Part shown: piece by piece, positions 27,085 to 36,442 of the stretch
Numbering within the stretch: position 1 is the stretch's first letter
Layout: the number at the start of each line of letters is the position of its first letter
NCBI GenBank assembly: GCA_012514635.1
Contig: JAAYZX010000106.1
Coordinates: 1 to 48,436 of the forward strand
Origin: Actinomycetota bacterium
GTDB taxonomy: Bacteria > Actinomycetota > Thermoleophilia > RBG-16-64-13
Direction: 5' to 3'
Length of the DNA: 48,436 nt
The notes under the pieces: generated by a model
Database searches by the model: none
The model's input: only the letters and a program-made list of their open reading frames with translations
What the model was told of the DNA's origin: nothing
Translations under genes and position numbers: made by a program

Positions 27085-27132
27085 TCGTGCACAACGGACA
27101 ATCTCGTGACATATGAGGAGTAGCTCTCGATC

Positions 27133-28320
27133 ATGAAGCAGGAAAAACCTTCTCTATCGGCCGTCCTCGAGCAGGTTGTGGCAGATGAGCTTGTGGACCT
27201 GTTCGTGGCACTGACAAGTATCTCGAGCCCGTCGGGCGCAGAACGCGAAGTGGCCGATTTCATTCTTGCGTACTTGCGGGCCCTCGGTTTGGAGCCCTGG
27301 GAAGATGATACCGGTTCGGTAATTGGAGGGGACGCAGGGAACATCATGTGCTGCGTGCAGGCCGATGCCGAGGATGTGCCCATTATTGTATTGGGGGCGC
27401 ATATGGATACCGTTCCTCCGGATGGCCCCATTGTCCCTGTACTGTCGGGTGGTGTATTCCGAAACGACGCCGGTGGGATCCTGGGAGCGGACGACAAGAC
27501 GGCAGTGGCGGCGCTGTTGTGCGCCACTAAGGCAATGGTCACCTGCCACGAACGACTTCCGGCATACGAATTGCTGTTCACCGTCTCGGAGGAAACGGCA
27601 CTTACGGGCGTCAAACACCTCGATCAAGAGAAGATAAAAAGTCGTCTGGGAGTGGTGCTGGATTCGGCGGGTCCGGTGGGAGGCATAGTCGTTGCGGCTC
27701 CCAGTCAGAACACCATTCGCGCTACTTTCCGAGGCGAGGCGGCTCACGCAGGAGTGGAGCCTGAGCGCGGTCGCAATGCTGTATGGGCGGCCGGAAAGGC
27801 ACTGGCACACATGACACTCGGTCGCTTGGATGAGGAGACCACGACAAACATGGGACTCATCCGTGGAGGCACGGCACGGAATATTGTGCCGGCGGAGTGT
27901 TTCTTGGAAGGAGAGGCACGCAGTCACAACGAAACCAAGTTGGCTGCAGCCACCGGCGCCCTCGTTGACGCGATTCAATTGGGCGCAGCCGAGACGGGCG
28001 TGGACGTAGACGTAGAAGTGGTTACCGAGTACCGCGGGTACCACCTGAACGCCCGTAGCTCAGCAGTCAGGTTGGCTAAGAGGGCTGTGAAAGAGATTGG
28101 CGTTCAGTCGCGGGTGGAGGTTGCAGGCGGTGGAGCCGACGCCAACGTCTTGAACGAGCGTGGACTGCCTACGGTGAATCTCACTACCGGCATGAAGGAT
28201 ATGCATTCCGCCTACGAATCTCAGCCGCTACGGGAGCTCGAAAGACTGACGCATCTTGTGACGGCACTCGTGCGGCTGGCGCCTGACTACACCTCTCGAG
28301 GTGCGGGAAGAAAGGGGTAG
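27133..28320 (+). CDS. M20-family metallopeptidase, peptidase T-like
   Basis: 395-residue dinuclear zinc peptidase of the PepT/YqjE-like group. Metal and catalytic residues are seen in LGAHMDTVPP (His90, Asp92), GILGADDKTAV (Asp120), VSEETALTG (Glu153/Glu154), GVVLDSAG and the late TGMKDMHSAYE (histidine). The dimerisation domain lies at about 190-310. It probably trims small peptides in the cytoplasm; the exact substrate is unknown. ATG 27133 has GAGGAG about 12 nt upstream. Its stop lies 1-2 nt before the start of the Nudix gene. Confidence 0.9.
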   Translation: MKQEKPSLSAVLEQVVADELVDLFVALTSISSPSGAEREVADFILAYLRALGLEPWEDDTGSVIGGDAGNIMCCVQADAEDVPIIVLGAHMDTVPPDGPIVPVLSGGVFRNDAGGILGADDKTAVAALLCATKAMVTCHERLPAYELLFTVSEETALTGVKHLDQEKIKSRLGVVLDSAGPVGGIVVAAPSQNTIRATFRGEAAHAGVEPERGRNAVWAAGKALAHMTLGRLDEETTTNMGLIRGGTARNIVPAECFLEGEARSHNETKLAAATGALVDAIQLGAAETGVDVDVEVVTEYRGYHLNARSSAVRLAKRAVKEIGVQSRVEVAGGGADANVLNERGLPTVNLTTGMKDMHSAYESQPLRELERLTHLVTALVRLAPDYTSRGAGRKG

Positions 28321-28321
28321 G

Positions 28322-28903
28322 GTGAGTGTGACCAAACTGGGGAACACCGGCGCCGGTCTGCGCCGGCGGAGACCGGAGTTGATTCAGAGCACAGTTGCGT
28401 ACCGGGGCTCTTTGTTCGAAGTGCGTGTTGATCGGCTTGCGCTGGCCGGGGGGCAGGAGGTGGCTCGGGAGATCGTGGACCATCCCGGTGCAGTGGTGAT
28501 AGCGGCGGTGGATGAGCAGGACCGGATCGTCCTTGCTAATCAGTATCGGCACGCTCTGGGACGGGAACTTCTGGAACTGCCGGCGGGTCTTCTGGAAAGA
28601 GGAGAAGATCCTATGTTGGCAGCCATGCGTGAGTTGCGGGAAGAAGCGGGCGTAGAGGCGGGTACGTGGGATTCGCTCGGTGTCTTCTACTCGTCTCCTG
28701 GTTTTGTCCACGAGCTACTGCATGCCTTCCTGGCACGCGACCTATCCGCCACACCACGCGAGCTCGATGCCGACGAAGATATAGAGCTGGAATGGGTGCC
28801 TCGCAAAACTCTGCTACTGAACCCCAGCGCAATACAGGATGGGAAGACGCTGGCCACCCTGGCATTGGTGGAGGCTTTTCTCTCCAGGGAGCGGGGACGG
28901 TAA
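28322..28903 (+). CDS. Nudix hydrolase, ADP-ribose pyrophosphatase type
   Basis: 193-residue hydrolase with a complete Nudix box, GLLERGEDPMLAAM then RELREEAGV (89-111), which binds magnesium. The N-terminal strands (TVAYRGSLFEVRVDRLAL) and the DHPGAVVIAAVDEQDRIVLA and QYRHALGRELLELPAG segments match the NudF ADP-ribose pyrophosphatase group. It splits ADP-ribose into AMP and ribose 5-phosphate. The start may be GTG 28322 or GTG 28328 (AAGGGG at 28312-28317 favours the second). The neighbours xerD and deoB-PNP are also near nudF in Bacillus, as I recall; ribose-phosphate products may be shared. Confidence 0.9.
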   Translation: MSVTKLGNTGAGLRRRRPELIQSTVAYRGSLFEVRVDRLALAGGQEVAREIVDHPGAVVIAAVDEQDRIVLANQYRHALGRELLELPAGLLERGEDPMLAAMRELREEAGVEAGTWDSLGVFYSSPGFVHELLHAFLARDLSATPRELDADEDIELEWVPRKTLLLNPSAIQDGKTLATLALVEAFLSRERGR

Positions 28904-30027
28904 TGAACATCGGCATACCACGTGAGATCAAGTCCGACGAGTACCGTGTTTCTCTAACTCCGGCAGCCGTGCGCGAACTGGTGACGCGCGACCATGCGGT
29001 GTATGTAGAGATGGGCGCAGGCCTGGGGTCGCGGTTCTCCGACGCAGCGTACGAGAACGCCGGAGCTGTGATGGTGCCGGACGGTCGCGCGGTATTTGAA
29101 CGGGCCGAACTGCTGTTGAAGATCAAGGAGCCGCAACCTACCGAGCTTGCGTTATTGGAGCCGAGGCACATCTTGTTTACGTATTTGCATCTGGCCCCGG
29201 ACAGAGAGTTGACACATGCTCTGGCGAAGAGTGGGGCCACATGCGTAGCCTACGAGACGGTGGAGACGGACGACGGTGATCTTCCTCTTCTCGCACCGAT
29301 GAGCGAGATCGCCGGACGATTGGCTGCGCAGACGGCGGCATACCTGTTAGAACGCATCTACGGTGGCAAGGGGAAACTGATAGGTGGAGTGACGGGTGTT
29401 CCTTCTGCGCGGGTATGCATATTGGGTGCAGGAGTCGCCGGCACCAACGCGGCGCTAATAGCAGGTGGCATGAGGGCCCGCGTGACGGTGTTGGATGTTA
29501 GTCTGACACGGCTCCAAGAAGTCGAACGCCTGCTACCCAATGTGGAGTGCATCATGAGCAACCAAACCGCTGTCGAGGAACTGGTCAAGACAACCGACGT
29601 TCTGATCGGGGCGGCGTTGGTACCGGGCGCTCGGACTCCGCAATTGGTATCCGAAGATCTCGTTGAAGAGATGGAGCAGGGAAGCGTGATCGTTGACCTG
29701 TCGGTCGATCAGGGTGGATGTGTTGCCACCTCGCGCATGACAACCCACAGCCATCCCACGTACATAACCCACGATGTGGTTCACTGTTGCGTGGGAAATA
29801 TGTCGGGCGTAGTTCCGGTGACGGCGACATCGGCCTTGACCAATTCCACGCTGCCATTTGTGCTGTCCATCGCCGAAGAAGGTCTGCCGCGTGCGGCCCA
29901 AGCCTCGTCTGCGCTGGCCCGCGGTATCAATGTCATGGAAGGGAAGGTAACGAATCGTCTGGTCGCCGATGCCACCGGTTTTCCCTTTTTCTCCCTTGAC
30001 AGCGTTTTACCCATCGACTTCGGATAG
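28903..30027 (+). CDS. ald: Alanine dehydrogenase
   Basis: NAD-dependent interconversion of alanine and pyruvate plus ammonia. 374 residues, the usual length. The substrate-binding lysine and catalytic histidine fall at Lys75 (LKIKEPQ) and His96 (FTYLHLAP), the positions I recall for the M. tuberculosis enzyme. The NAD fold shows ILGAGVAGTNAALIAGGM. The true start is ATG 28903, sharing one base with the Nudix stop (TAATG), although the frame stays open far upstream. Ald is not at this locus in M. tuberculosis, so it is a local addition. Confidence 0.95.
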   Translation: MNIGIPREIKSDEYRVSLTPAAVRELVTRDHAVYVEMGAGLGSRFSDAAYENAGAVMVPDGRAVFERAELLLKIKEPQPTELALLEPRHILFTYLHLAPDRELTHALAKSGATCVAYETVETDDGDLPLLAPMSEIAGRLAAQTAAYLLERIYGGKGKLIGGVTGVPSARVCILGAGVAGTNAALIAGGMRARVTVLDVSLTRLQEVERLLPNVECIMSNQTAVEELVKTTDVLIGAALVPGARTPQLVSEDLVEEMEQGSVIVDLSVDQGGCVATSRMTTHSHPTYITHDVVHCCVGNMSGVVPVTATSALTNSTLPFVLSIAEEGLPRAAQASSALARGINVMEGKVTNRLVADATGFPFFSLDSVLPIDFG

Positions 30028-30068
30028 GTGGCAGCCGATCCTGTCGTCCTGGTGCAGAGGGTTCAGTC

Positions 30069-30962
30069 GTGAGTTCGGGTTCTGAGCTTGTCCCATATTT
30101 TGCATTTCTACGATTCGAGCGAGGGCTGTCCGAAAACACCATAAGTTCCTACCGTCGCGATCTGACACAGCTGGCCGCATATCTGGAGTCACACGATCTT
30201 GATCTTTGCTCTGCCGATGGCGATGACTTGCGGGCCTTCCTGGCTGAGCACACATGGCGTCCTGCCACCCGAGCACGAAAGATTGCTGCGGTGCGATCGT
30301 TCTACCGTTTCGCAGTTATGAGCGGGGCGCTATCACAGGACCCGAGCCTACACTTGGCCTCTCCCCGGCTCGAGGTCAATCTGCCCCGTGCGCTTGCCGT
30401 TGAGGAGGTGGGGCGCATGCTGAATCTGCCTCCCGCGACGCCACTTGGGCTACGTGACCGGGCCTTGCTGGAAGTGTTGTACGGAGCAGGGCTTCGTGCG
30501 TCGGAAGCACTGAGCCTTAAGTTGGGCGATATGGATCTGGAGGTGGGGTTTGTGCGAACGCTGGGCAAGGGCGACAAGGAGCGCGTGGTGCCCTTGGGAA
30601 GAAAGGCTGTGGCGTCCGTGCGCGCGTACTTGAGTCGCGGTCGACCCCAGTTGGGAGCGCCCGGCCGTCTCAAAGCCCCGTATCTTTTTCTAAATTCACG
30701 GGGAAAGAAACTTTCGCGTATGGGGCTTCACGATATTGTTAAGCGATGGGCGCACTGCGCCGGGTTGGATGACACTGTGTCTGCTCACACTCTGCGCCAT
30801 TCCTTTGCCACTCATCTCTTGGCGGGAGGGGCCGATCTGCGCGCGGTCCAAGAAATGTTGGGACACGCCGATCTGTCCACTACACAGATCTACACGCACC
30901 TGACGCAAGAACACCTTCATAACGTCTACAATGATGCGCATCCGCGCGCCCACGACGCGTGA
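30069..30962 (+). CDS. xerD: Tyrosine recombinase XerD/XerC
   Basis: 297-residue site-specific recombinase that resolves chromosome dimers at dif. The N-terminal SAM-like domain covers about 5-90 (FLRFERGLSENTISSYRRDL). Catalytic residues are seen in YGAGLRASEALSL (first Arg), SAHTLRHSFATHLLAGG (His and second Arg), EMLGHADLSTTQIYTHL (second His and the tyrosine nucleophile). GTG 30069 has AGAGGG about 8 nt upstream. It lies in the conserved actinobacterial nudix-xerD context, so it is the chromosomal recombinase and not an integrase. No dif site was recognised here. Confidence 0.93.
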   Translation: MSSGSELVPYFAFLRFERGLSENTISSYRRDLTQLAAYLESHDLDLCSADGDDLRAFLAEHTWRPATRARKIAAVRSFYRFAVMSGALSQDPSLHLASPRLEVNLPRALAVEEVGRMLNLPPATPLGLRDRALLEVLYGAGLRASEALSLKLGDMDLEVGFVRTLGKGDKERVVPLGRKAVASVRAYLSRGRPQLGAPGRLKAPYLFLNSRGKKLSRMGLHDIVKRWAHCAGLDDTVSAHTLRHSFATHLLAGGADLRAVQEMLGHADLSTTQIYTHLTQEHLHNVYNDAHPRAHDA

Positions 30963-33043
30963 ACAAAGGCGGAAAAATCCGCGACGTGCGCAGGTATACG
31001 GGGCGTCATATCCGATATCGTCGAGTCATATTTCTGGTCTTGGACGGAGTCGGTGTGGGGGCGCTGCCGGACGCTGATCGCTACGGCGATGCCGATGCGG
31101 ATACGTTGGGCAGTCTGTCACGTCTTCTAAACCTACACCTCCCCGTACTGACGACCCTCGGGCTGGGGAATCTGGCTCCCCTGGAAGGTGTGCCACCTGT
31201 TCAACGGCCACGCGCTCTGACCGCCCGCTTGGGGGAGCGCTCTCCGGGCAAGGACAGCACAACCGGTCATTGGGAACACATGGGTCTCGTCCGCACAGAG
31301 GCATTTCCCACCTACCCAGACGGCTTTCCCGCAGAGGTGCTGGAACCCATCGCACGGGCAATCGGGCGGGGCTTTCTCGGCAACAAGGTGGTATCGGGTA
31401 CGGAAGTCTTGGATGAACTTGGACAAGAACACATGGAAACCGGAATGCCGATACTCTATACGTCTCAAGACAGCGTCCTTCAGCTGGCAGCTCATATCGA
31501 CGTGGTACCGGTGGAGGATCTATACGCCTGGTGCGGGGTCGCGCGCGGATTGCTGACCGGTAAGCATGCAGTGGGACGAGTGATAGCCAGACCTTTCACC
31601 GGCCGACCCGGTAACTTTATCCGAACCAAGGGCAGGAAGGATTTCTCTATCGCACCTCCCGGCCCCACCTATCTGGATCTTCTGCAAGAAAGGGGAGTTT
31701 CCGTCACAGGCGTAGGTAAGGTGATAGATCTGTTTGCTGCGCGGGGATTCTCCGAGGTGGAGTACGCTTCGGGTAACGCAGCGGTGTTGGAACGAGTCAT
31801 GCAGACGGTGGCCACCGAGAGATCCGGATTGATACTTGCAAACCTAGTGGACTTCGATATGGAATGGGGTCATCGAAACGATGCGGATGGTTTTGCGGCT
31901 GCGCTCAGTGAATTCGACCACGGCCTAGGTGAGATGCTCGATGAGCTGCGGGCAAACGATGCCGTGCTTGTAACTGCAGATCACGGATGCGATCCAACTA
32001 CCCCCAGCACTGAGCATAGCCGTGAATATGTGCCCCTGCTCTTGTGGACCGGGGGTAGATCCTATGCAGCGGTGTCCAAGCGGGGATGGTTTAGTGACAC
32101 TGGAGCCACAGTTTTCTCCATGTTGACGGGTGAGAAACCCATTCTCGCCGGCTGCGATCTGCGCGAGACAGAATCTCTATTTGGACATCGAGATATGGCC
32201 GGTTCGTTGCTACGTCGGCGGCAGTCTGCGCGTCGGTGGACACTGGGGCGCAGCTTCGCGGCGCCCCCCGATCACTTGAGCTCCGCAGTGGCTGTTCTGC
32301 GCAGCAAACTCGGCGCAGCACCATCCTTGGCGGTGGTCTTGGGGAGCGGCTTGGATAGAGTGTCTGGACTGTTACGGGCAGAAGCGCAATGTGCTTACCG
32401 AGATTTGCCGGGATGGCCCTCAGTGGGAGTTTCTGGGCACGAAGGAAGCATCTTAGTAGGAACATTGCACCATCAACGTATCGCCGTGCTACGAGGACGG
32501 GCCCATCTCTACGAGGGGCACAAGCGGTCGGTTCTGGCTCTACCACTCTCTTGCCTTGCCGCATGGGGAGTACGCAACGTGGTGCTCACTTATGCAGTGG
32601 GAGCAGTCGATCCCTCCTTGACCCCTGGAGCAATCGTAGAGGTAGAAGCAGTGGTGGACCTCCAGCGGATGGTTGTAGGACTCCAGCCACATGTGATGAC
32701 ACCATTATCCTCGGACCATGCGGCCCTCCCCGACTCGGGATGCTCTCGACGTGTGGTGTACGCTGCCGTACCGGGACCCCATTACGAAACGGCAGCCGAT
32801 GTCCGGGTCCTACGCTTGCTGGGCGCCGATGTGGTGGGCATGTCATGCGCGGTGGAGATGGAAGCGGCACAGACGGCGGGTCTCAACTGTAGGGTATTGG
32901 CTGTGGTGACCAATACTGCGGGGGAGGCGCCCGGGCCAAGTGCTGCCGGTGGGCATGACGAGGTGTTGGCAGTGGCGGATGAGTGTATTGAAGATCTGAT
33001 GCGATGCGTTCTCCGCGCGTATCCTATACTCGAGGGGACATGA
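30959..33043 (+). CDS. Fused phosphopentomutase / purine nucleoside phosphorylase
   Basis: 694-residue fusion of two enzymes usually encoded as neighbours (drm/deoB and punA). Residues about 22-410 are phosphopentomutase of the alkaline phosphatase fold: FLVLDGVGVGALPDAD (25-40), KDSTTGHWEHMG (98-109, phosphorylated threonine region), NLVDFDMEWGHRND (295-308) and ADHGCDPT (340-347). Residues about 440-690 are a trimeric-type PNP: VVLGSGLD (459-466), SGHEG (492-496), GRAHLYEG (513-520), PGPHYET (605-611), GMSCAVE (627-633) and VVTNTAG (649-655). The two products feed each other through ribose 1-phosphate. The usual LTNAAGG loop reads LTYAVGA (543-549), and the DHIN stretch is not recognisable. 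It starts at GTG 30959 overlapping xerD; GTG 30986 is possible. Confidence 0.92.
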   Translation: MNKGGKIRDVRRYTGRHIRYRRVIFLVLDGVGVGALPDADRYGDADADTLGSLSRLLNLHLPVLTTLGLGNLAPLEGVPPVQRPRALTARLGERSPGKDSTTGHWEHMGLVRTEAFPTYPDGFPAEVLEPIARAIGRGFLGNKVVSGTEVLDELGQEHMETGMPILYTSQDSVLQLAAHIDVVPVEDLYAWCGVARGLLTGKHAVGRVIARPFTGRPGNFIRTKGRKDFSIAPPGPTYLDLLQERGVSVTGVGKVIDLFAARGFSEVEYASGNAAVLERVMQTVATERSGLILANLVDFDMEWGHRNDADGFAAALSEFDHGLGEMLDELRANDAVLVTADHGCDPTTPSTEHSREYVPLLLWTGGRSYAAVSKRGWFSDTGATVFSMLTGEKPILAGCDLRETESLFGHRDMAGSLLRRRQSARRWTLGRSFAAPPDHLSSAVAVLRSKLGAAPSLAVVLGSGLDRVSGLLRAEAQCAYRDLPGWPSVGVSGHEGSILVGTLHHQRIAVLRGRAHLYEGHKRSVLALPLSCLAAWGVRNVVLTYAVGAVDPSLTPGAIVEVEAVVDLQRMVVGLQPHVMTPLSSDHAALPDSGCSRRVVYAAVPGPHYETAADVRVLRLLGADVVGMSCAVEMEAAQTAGLNCRVLAVVTNTAGEAPGPSAAGGHDEVLAVADECIEDLMRCVLRAYPILEGT

Positions 33044-35766
33044 AGCAGGAGATTGCCGCCCAAAAAATACACACGCTCATCACCACCCATCAAAACGCGG
33101 ATTTCGACGCGTTTGCCGCGACCGTGGGAGCCGCTAAGCTGTTTCCGGATGCACGGATCGTGTTTGCAGGCTCCCTCAATCGCAATGTACGTGAGTTCGC
33201 CTCCCTTCATGGCGACGGCCTACCGATCATGTCGTTGCGGAGCGTGGATCTGAGTTCAGTGGGTCGTCTGGTCATAGTGGATACGGCGGATTGCACGAGA
33301 CTGGGGGAGATCGCAGATCTATGCGGAAAGCCGGGGGTTGAAGTGGTCATATTTGATCACCATCCCGGCTCCAGCAACTTGAAGCCGTCCTTTGTCCGGC
33401 CTGAAAACTGGGTATTGTCCACAGATGGGTCACAGGCCTCGTCCATGGTCCATATATTGCGAGGACGTGATATCCCAATCTCTCCGTTGGAAGCCAGCAT
33501 ATTCGCGCTGGGCATTCACGAGGATACGGGATCCCTCACCTATCCTCAGAGCACGGTCAGGGATGCGGAAATGCTGGCAGTGTGTATGAGATTGGGCGCC
33601 TCCCAAGCCCTCATAGAACGCTATCTCCACAATCCGCTGACGCCCGACCAGAGAGACCTTTTGTTGCGGGTAATCGATGAGGTGCGTACGGTGCGGATTC
33701 ACGGCCACGACGTCTTTGTGGCTGCGCTTGATTCGGAAACATACGTGGATGGACTAAGCGTCATTGCCCACAAGGTCATGGATCTCTTGAACTGCGAAGT
33801 TCTCATTCAAGCCGTGCGCATGATAGGCCGGGTATTTGTGACCGCCAGGTCCCGTTTGGGGTCGGTGGATGTGGCAACATTACTGCATACGGTGGGCGGG
33901 GGCGGCCATGCGCAGGCCGCATCGGGAGTGGTGCGCAACGCCACAGCGCAGGATGTGGCCGACCGACTTCTGGCAACGCTCAACGATGCCTCTCAGGAGT
34001 TACTCACCGCGGCACACATCATGAGTCGTCCGGTGCACTTCATAGCCGCCGATACCTCCGTTACCGAAGCTCTGCTGGTGGCCCAGCGCTACGGCCATTC
34101 GGGCATCGCGGTGGAGGAGGATAGGGCGGTGGTGGGCATGGCCGCGCGACGCGACCTCGACAAAGCCATCCGTCATGGACTCGGCCATGCGCCTGTGAAA
34201 GGAATCATGTCGCGAAATGTAATCTTCGCGCCTGAGTCGGCCACCGTGGAGGAGTTGCGTCGACTTATGGTGGACGCCACGGTTGGTCGCATTCCGGTGG
34301 TTGCTGACAAAGCATATTTCCAGGCTAAACGACACGGGAGGGCGCGGGTAAGTGATGTGAAAGGCATTGTCACCCGCACGGATGTTTTGGCTGCGTTTCA
34401 GGAAGCTGAGGAGAGACGGGAAGTTCAGGCCGCATATCAGGCGTGCATGCTTCAGCCGCTGGGTGAGCTGCCCTTCTTTGGTCCCATCCTGCAGGCGGCT
34501 GCTGCACTGTCTTCAGGCTTCGACGGCGTGTATCTGGTAGGCGGTTTTGTGCGCGATCTTATCCTGAGCCTACCTAATGCAGATCTTGACATCGCTGTGG
34601 AGGGCGACGGCGTACAATTCGCTGAGCTGCTGGCGCAGGAATTGGGTGGACGGGTGCGTGTCCACCAGAAGTTTCAGACAGCGGTGGTTCTGCCGCCCAA
34701 TGCGATGTTGGTTGCTGCTCCGTTGTGGATCAAGGAAGGTCGAGAACCGTTTCACATAGATGTTGCCACTTCCCGCACTGAATTCTACGATTACCCGGCG
34801 GCCCTACCCGTGGTAGAGCACGCCTCCATACGTCAGGACCTTTTCAGACGCGATTTCACAATCAATGCCATGGCTGTATCGCTGAAAGGAGCAGAATACG
34901 GTACTGTTTTAGATTTCTTTGGAGGATTGACTGATCTGCAGACCGGGGTCATACGAGTTCTGCATAACTTGAGTTTCATTGAAGATCCCACGCGCATTTT
35001 CCGCGCTGTACGTTACGAGAACCGTTACGGTTTCCGTATGGACGAACAGACGCGTGCGCTGGCAAAGGGGTGCGTGGACATGCACCTGGTGGGTGATCTT
35101 TCGAGCGCCCGATTGCGCGATGAACTGATCGCTCTGCTCGGCGAACGCTCCGTCGATTGGTCTTTGGAGAGATTTCATCAGCTCGGTGTGGCTAAGCAGG
35201 TTCACCCGCGACTCGCCACAGGTCCCAAGACCGTAGCCCTGATTCATCGCATGGACGGCCTCATAGCTGAATTGGCAGTGGCGCCTGAGGTAAGGCGGTG
35301 GCGTATTCGCCTAGCTGCGCTTACGCGCAATATGCGGCACGACGAACTCTTCATCTGGTTGGAGAAATTGCGGCTTCGGCATGCTGATATTAACGTGCTC
35401 CGCGACAGCGTGGTCCTGTCGCCACGGATGGCGGAAAAGCTGGCGAATCGGGCGTTAGAGGTATGGGAAGCCTACAAACTGCTCTCCAGACTGTCGACCG
35501 AGTCCCTGATCTACCTGCTGGCAGTGTCGGAGGAACGTGCAGTGCACGAGCGCGTGTACGAATATCTGACAGAGCTGAGACACCGTCGTCTGACGCTCTC
35601 AGGAGCCGATGTGATTGCTCTGGGCCTGAAGCAGGGACCGGCTGTGGGCAATGTATTGCAAGAGCTGCTTCGTGCTCGAATAGAGGGCCGGATCGGCAAT
35701 AGAGAGGAGGAGGAGCAGATGGCAGAAGCACTGGTGGCCGCGACTCTGAGGGGTGGTATCCAGTGA
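33040..35766 (+). CDS. DHH phosphoesterase + 2 CBS + tRNA nucleotidyltransferase/poly(A) polymerase
   Basis: 908-residue multidomain protein. Residues 1-310 are a DHH phosphoesterase: THQNADFDAF (16-25), VDTAD (80-84), FDHHPGS (105-111), HEDTGSLTY (160-168) and the DHHA1 GGGGHAQAASG (286-296). Two CBS domains follow (about 325-380 and 385-455; MSRPV and MSRNV starts). Residues about 470-900 are a class II nucleotidyltransferase: VGGFVRD (500-506), catalytic DLD (515-517), RRDFTINAMA (603-612) and EDPTRIFRAVRYENRYGF. The family includes CC-adding, A-adding and poly(A) enzymes; which one this is cannot be told by reading alone. The CBS pair suggests control by adenine nucleotides and the DHH part a nuclease-like activity (inference). 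It starts at ATG 33040, ATGA overlap with the preceding gene. Confidence 0.9.
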   Translation: MKQEIAAQKIHTLITTHQNADFDAFAATVGAAKLFPDARIVFAGSLNRNVREFASLHGDGLPIMSLRSVDLSSVGRLVIVDTADCTRLGEIADLCGKPGVEVVIFDHHPGSSNLKPSFVRPENWVLSTDGSQASSMVHILRGRDIPISPLEASIFALGIHEDTGSLTYPQSTVRDAEMLAVCMRLGASQALIERYLHNPLTPDQRDLLLRVIDEVRTVRIHGHDVFVAALDSETYVDGLSVIAHKVMDLLNCEVLIQAVRMIGRVFVTARSRLGSVDVATLLHTVGGGGHAQAASGVVRNATAQDVADRLLATLNDASQELLTAAHIMSRPVHFIAADTSVTEALLVAQRYGHSGIAVEEDRAVVGMAARRDLDKAIRHGLGHAPVKGIMSRNVIFAPESATVEELRRLMVDATVGRIPVVADKAYFQAKRHGRARVSDVKGIVTRTDVLAAFQEAEERREVQAAYQACMLQPLGELPFFGPILQAAAALSSGFDGVYLVGGFVRDLILSLPNADLDIAVEGDGVQFAELLAQELGGRVRVHQKFQTAVVLPPNAMLVAAPLWIKEGREPFHIDVATSRTEFYDYPAALPVVEHASIRQDLFRRDFTINAMAVSLKGAEYGTVLDFFGGLTDLQTGVIRVLHNLSFIEDPTRIFRAVRYENRYGFRMDEQTRALAKGCVDMHLVGDLSSARLRDELIALLGERSVDWSLERFHQLGVAKQVHPRLATGPKTVALIHRMDGLIAELAVAPEVRRWRIRLAALTRNMRHDELFIWLEKLRLRHADINVLRDSVVLSPRMAEKLANRALEVWEAYKLLSRLSTESLIYLLAVSEERAVHERVYEYLTELRHRRLTLSGADVIALGLKQGPAVGNVLQELLRARIEGRIGNREEEEQMAEALVAATLRGGIQ

Positions 35767-36398
35767 ATCGCCCATTGGTTGATCTACTGTTTCTGCTGCC
35801 TGTGCTTCTTCTGTCCATGATGGCACACGAGGTGGCCCACGGTTTCATTGCATTCAAGATGGGCGACCCTACTGCTAAGCACTACGGGCGGTTGACGGCC
35901 AACCCGCTGAGCCATTTAGATCCTGTGGGCACAGCGATGTTTGTCATCACGTATCTCTTTGGCGGCTTCATCTTTGGTTGGGCAAAGCCGGTACCTGTCA
36001 ATCCATACTATTTTCGCAATCGGCAGACCGGCATGGCCATCGTAGGACTGGCGGGGCCCGTTACCAATTTCCTCATCGCAGTTGTGCTGGGTGTAGTGCT
36101 CAACTTCATACACCCGCCGGTTACCTCGCTCTTCTTTCGCATCATGTTCATGGCCTTCCAAGTCAACATTGTGCTGGGGGTCTTCAACCTGATCCCTCTT
36201 CCACCGCTCGACGGCTCACGAGTGATCGGCGCATTCATGCCGCGCGACATGTACGCGCGCTGGGTCGCCTTAGATCGCTACGGTATTGTCTTCATCCTTC
36301 TCATTTTCATCGTTTTTCGGGGTCCCTTCCTCACTGTGCTGGGGTGGGCATACGGCGGTATCAGTCGGTTGCTTCTGCCGTACTACTTTGGTGGCTGA
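35763..36398 (+). CDS. Site-2 protease-type M50 metalloprotease (short form)
   Basis: 211-residue polytopic membrane zinc protease. The zinc motif HEVAHGF (22-28) lies in the first transmembrane region, and the third ligand is in NLIPLPPLDGSRV (about 145-157). There is no PDZ domain, as in the short YwhC-like group often found beside scpA. About five to six membrane helices are seen. It starts at GTG 35763, GTGA overlap with the preceding gene. Its substrate is unknown; cleavage of a membrane-bound regulator is the usual role of the fold. Confidence 0.9.
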   Translation: MNRPLVDLLFLLPVLLLSMMAHEVAHGFIAFKMGDPTAKHYGRLTANPLSHLDPVGTAMFVITYLFGGFIFGWAKPVPVNPYYFRNRQTGMAIVGLAGPVTNFLIAVVLGVVLNFIHPPVTSLFFRIMFMAFQVNIVLGVFNLIPLPPLDGSRVIGAFMPRDMYARWVALDRYGIVFILLIFIVFRGPFLTVLGWAYGGISRLLLPYYFGG

Positions 36399-36442
36399 AG
36401 ACTCCTGGGCGACTTGTTCACCCTAGCCAAGGTATCGGTATT

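Noticed and set aside
28666-28902. Upstream extension of the ald frame by 79 codons
   Set aside because: It overlaps the Nudix gene in another frame; the ald family start MNIGIPREIK is at 28903.
35978-36442. Upstream extension of the scpA frame by 155 codons
   Set aside because: It lies inside the M50 protease gene in another frame and resembles no domain; scpA begins at GTG 36443.
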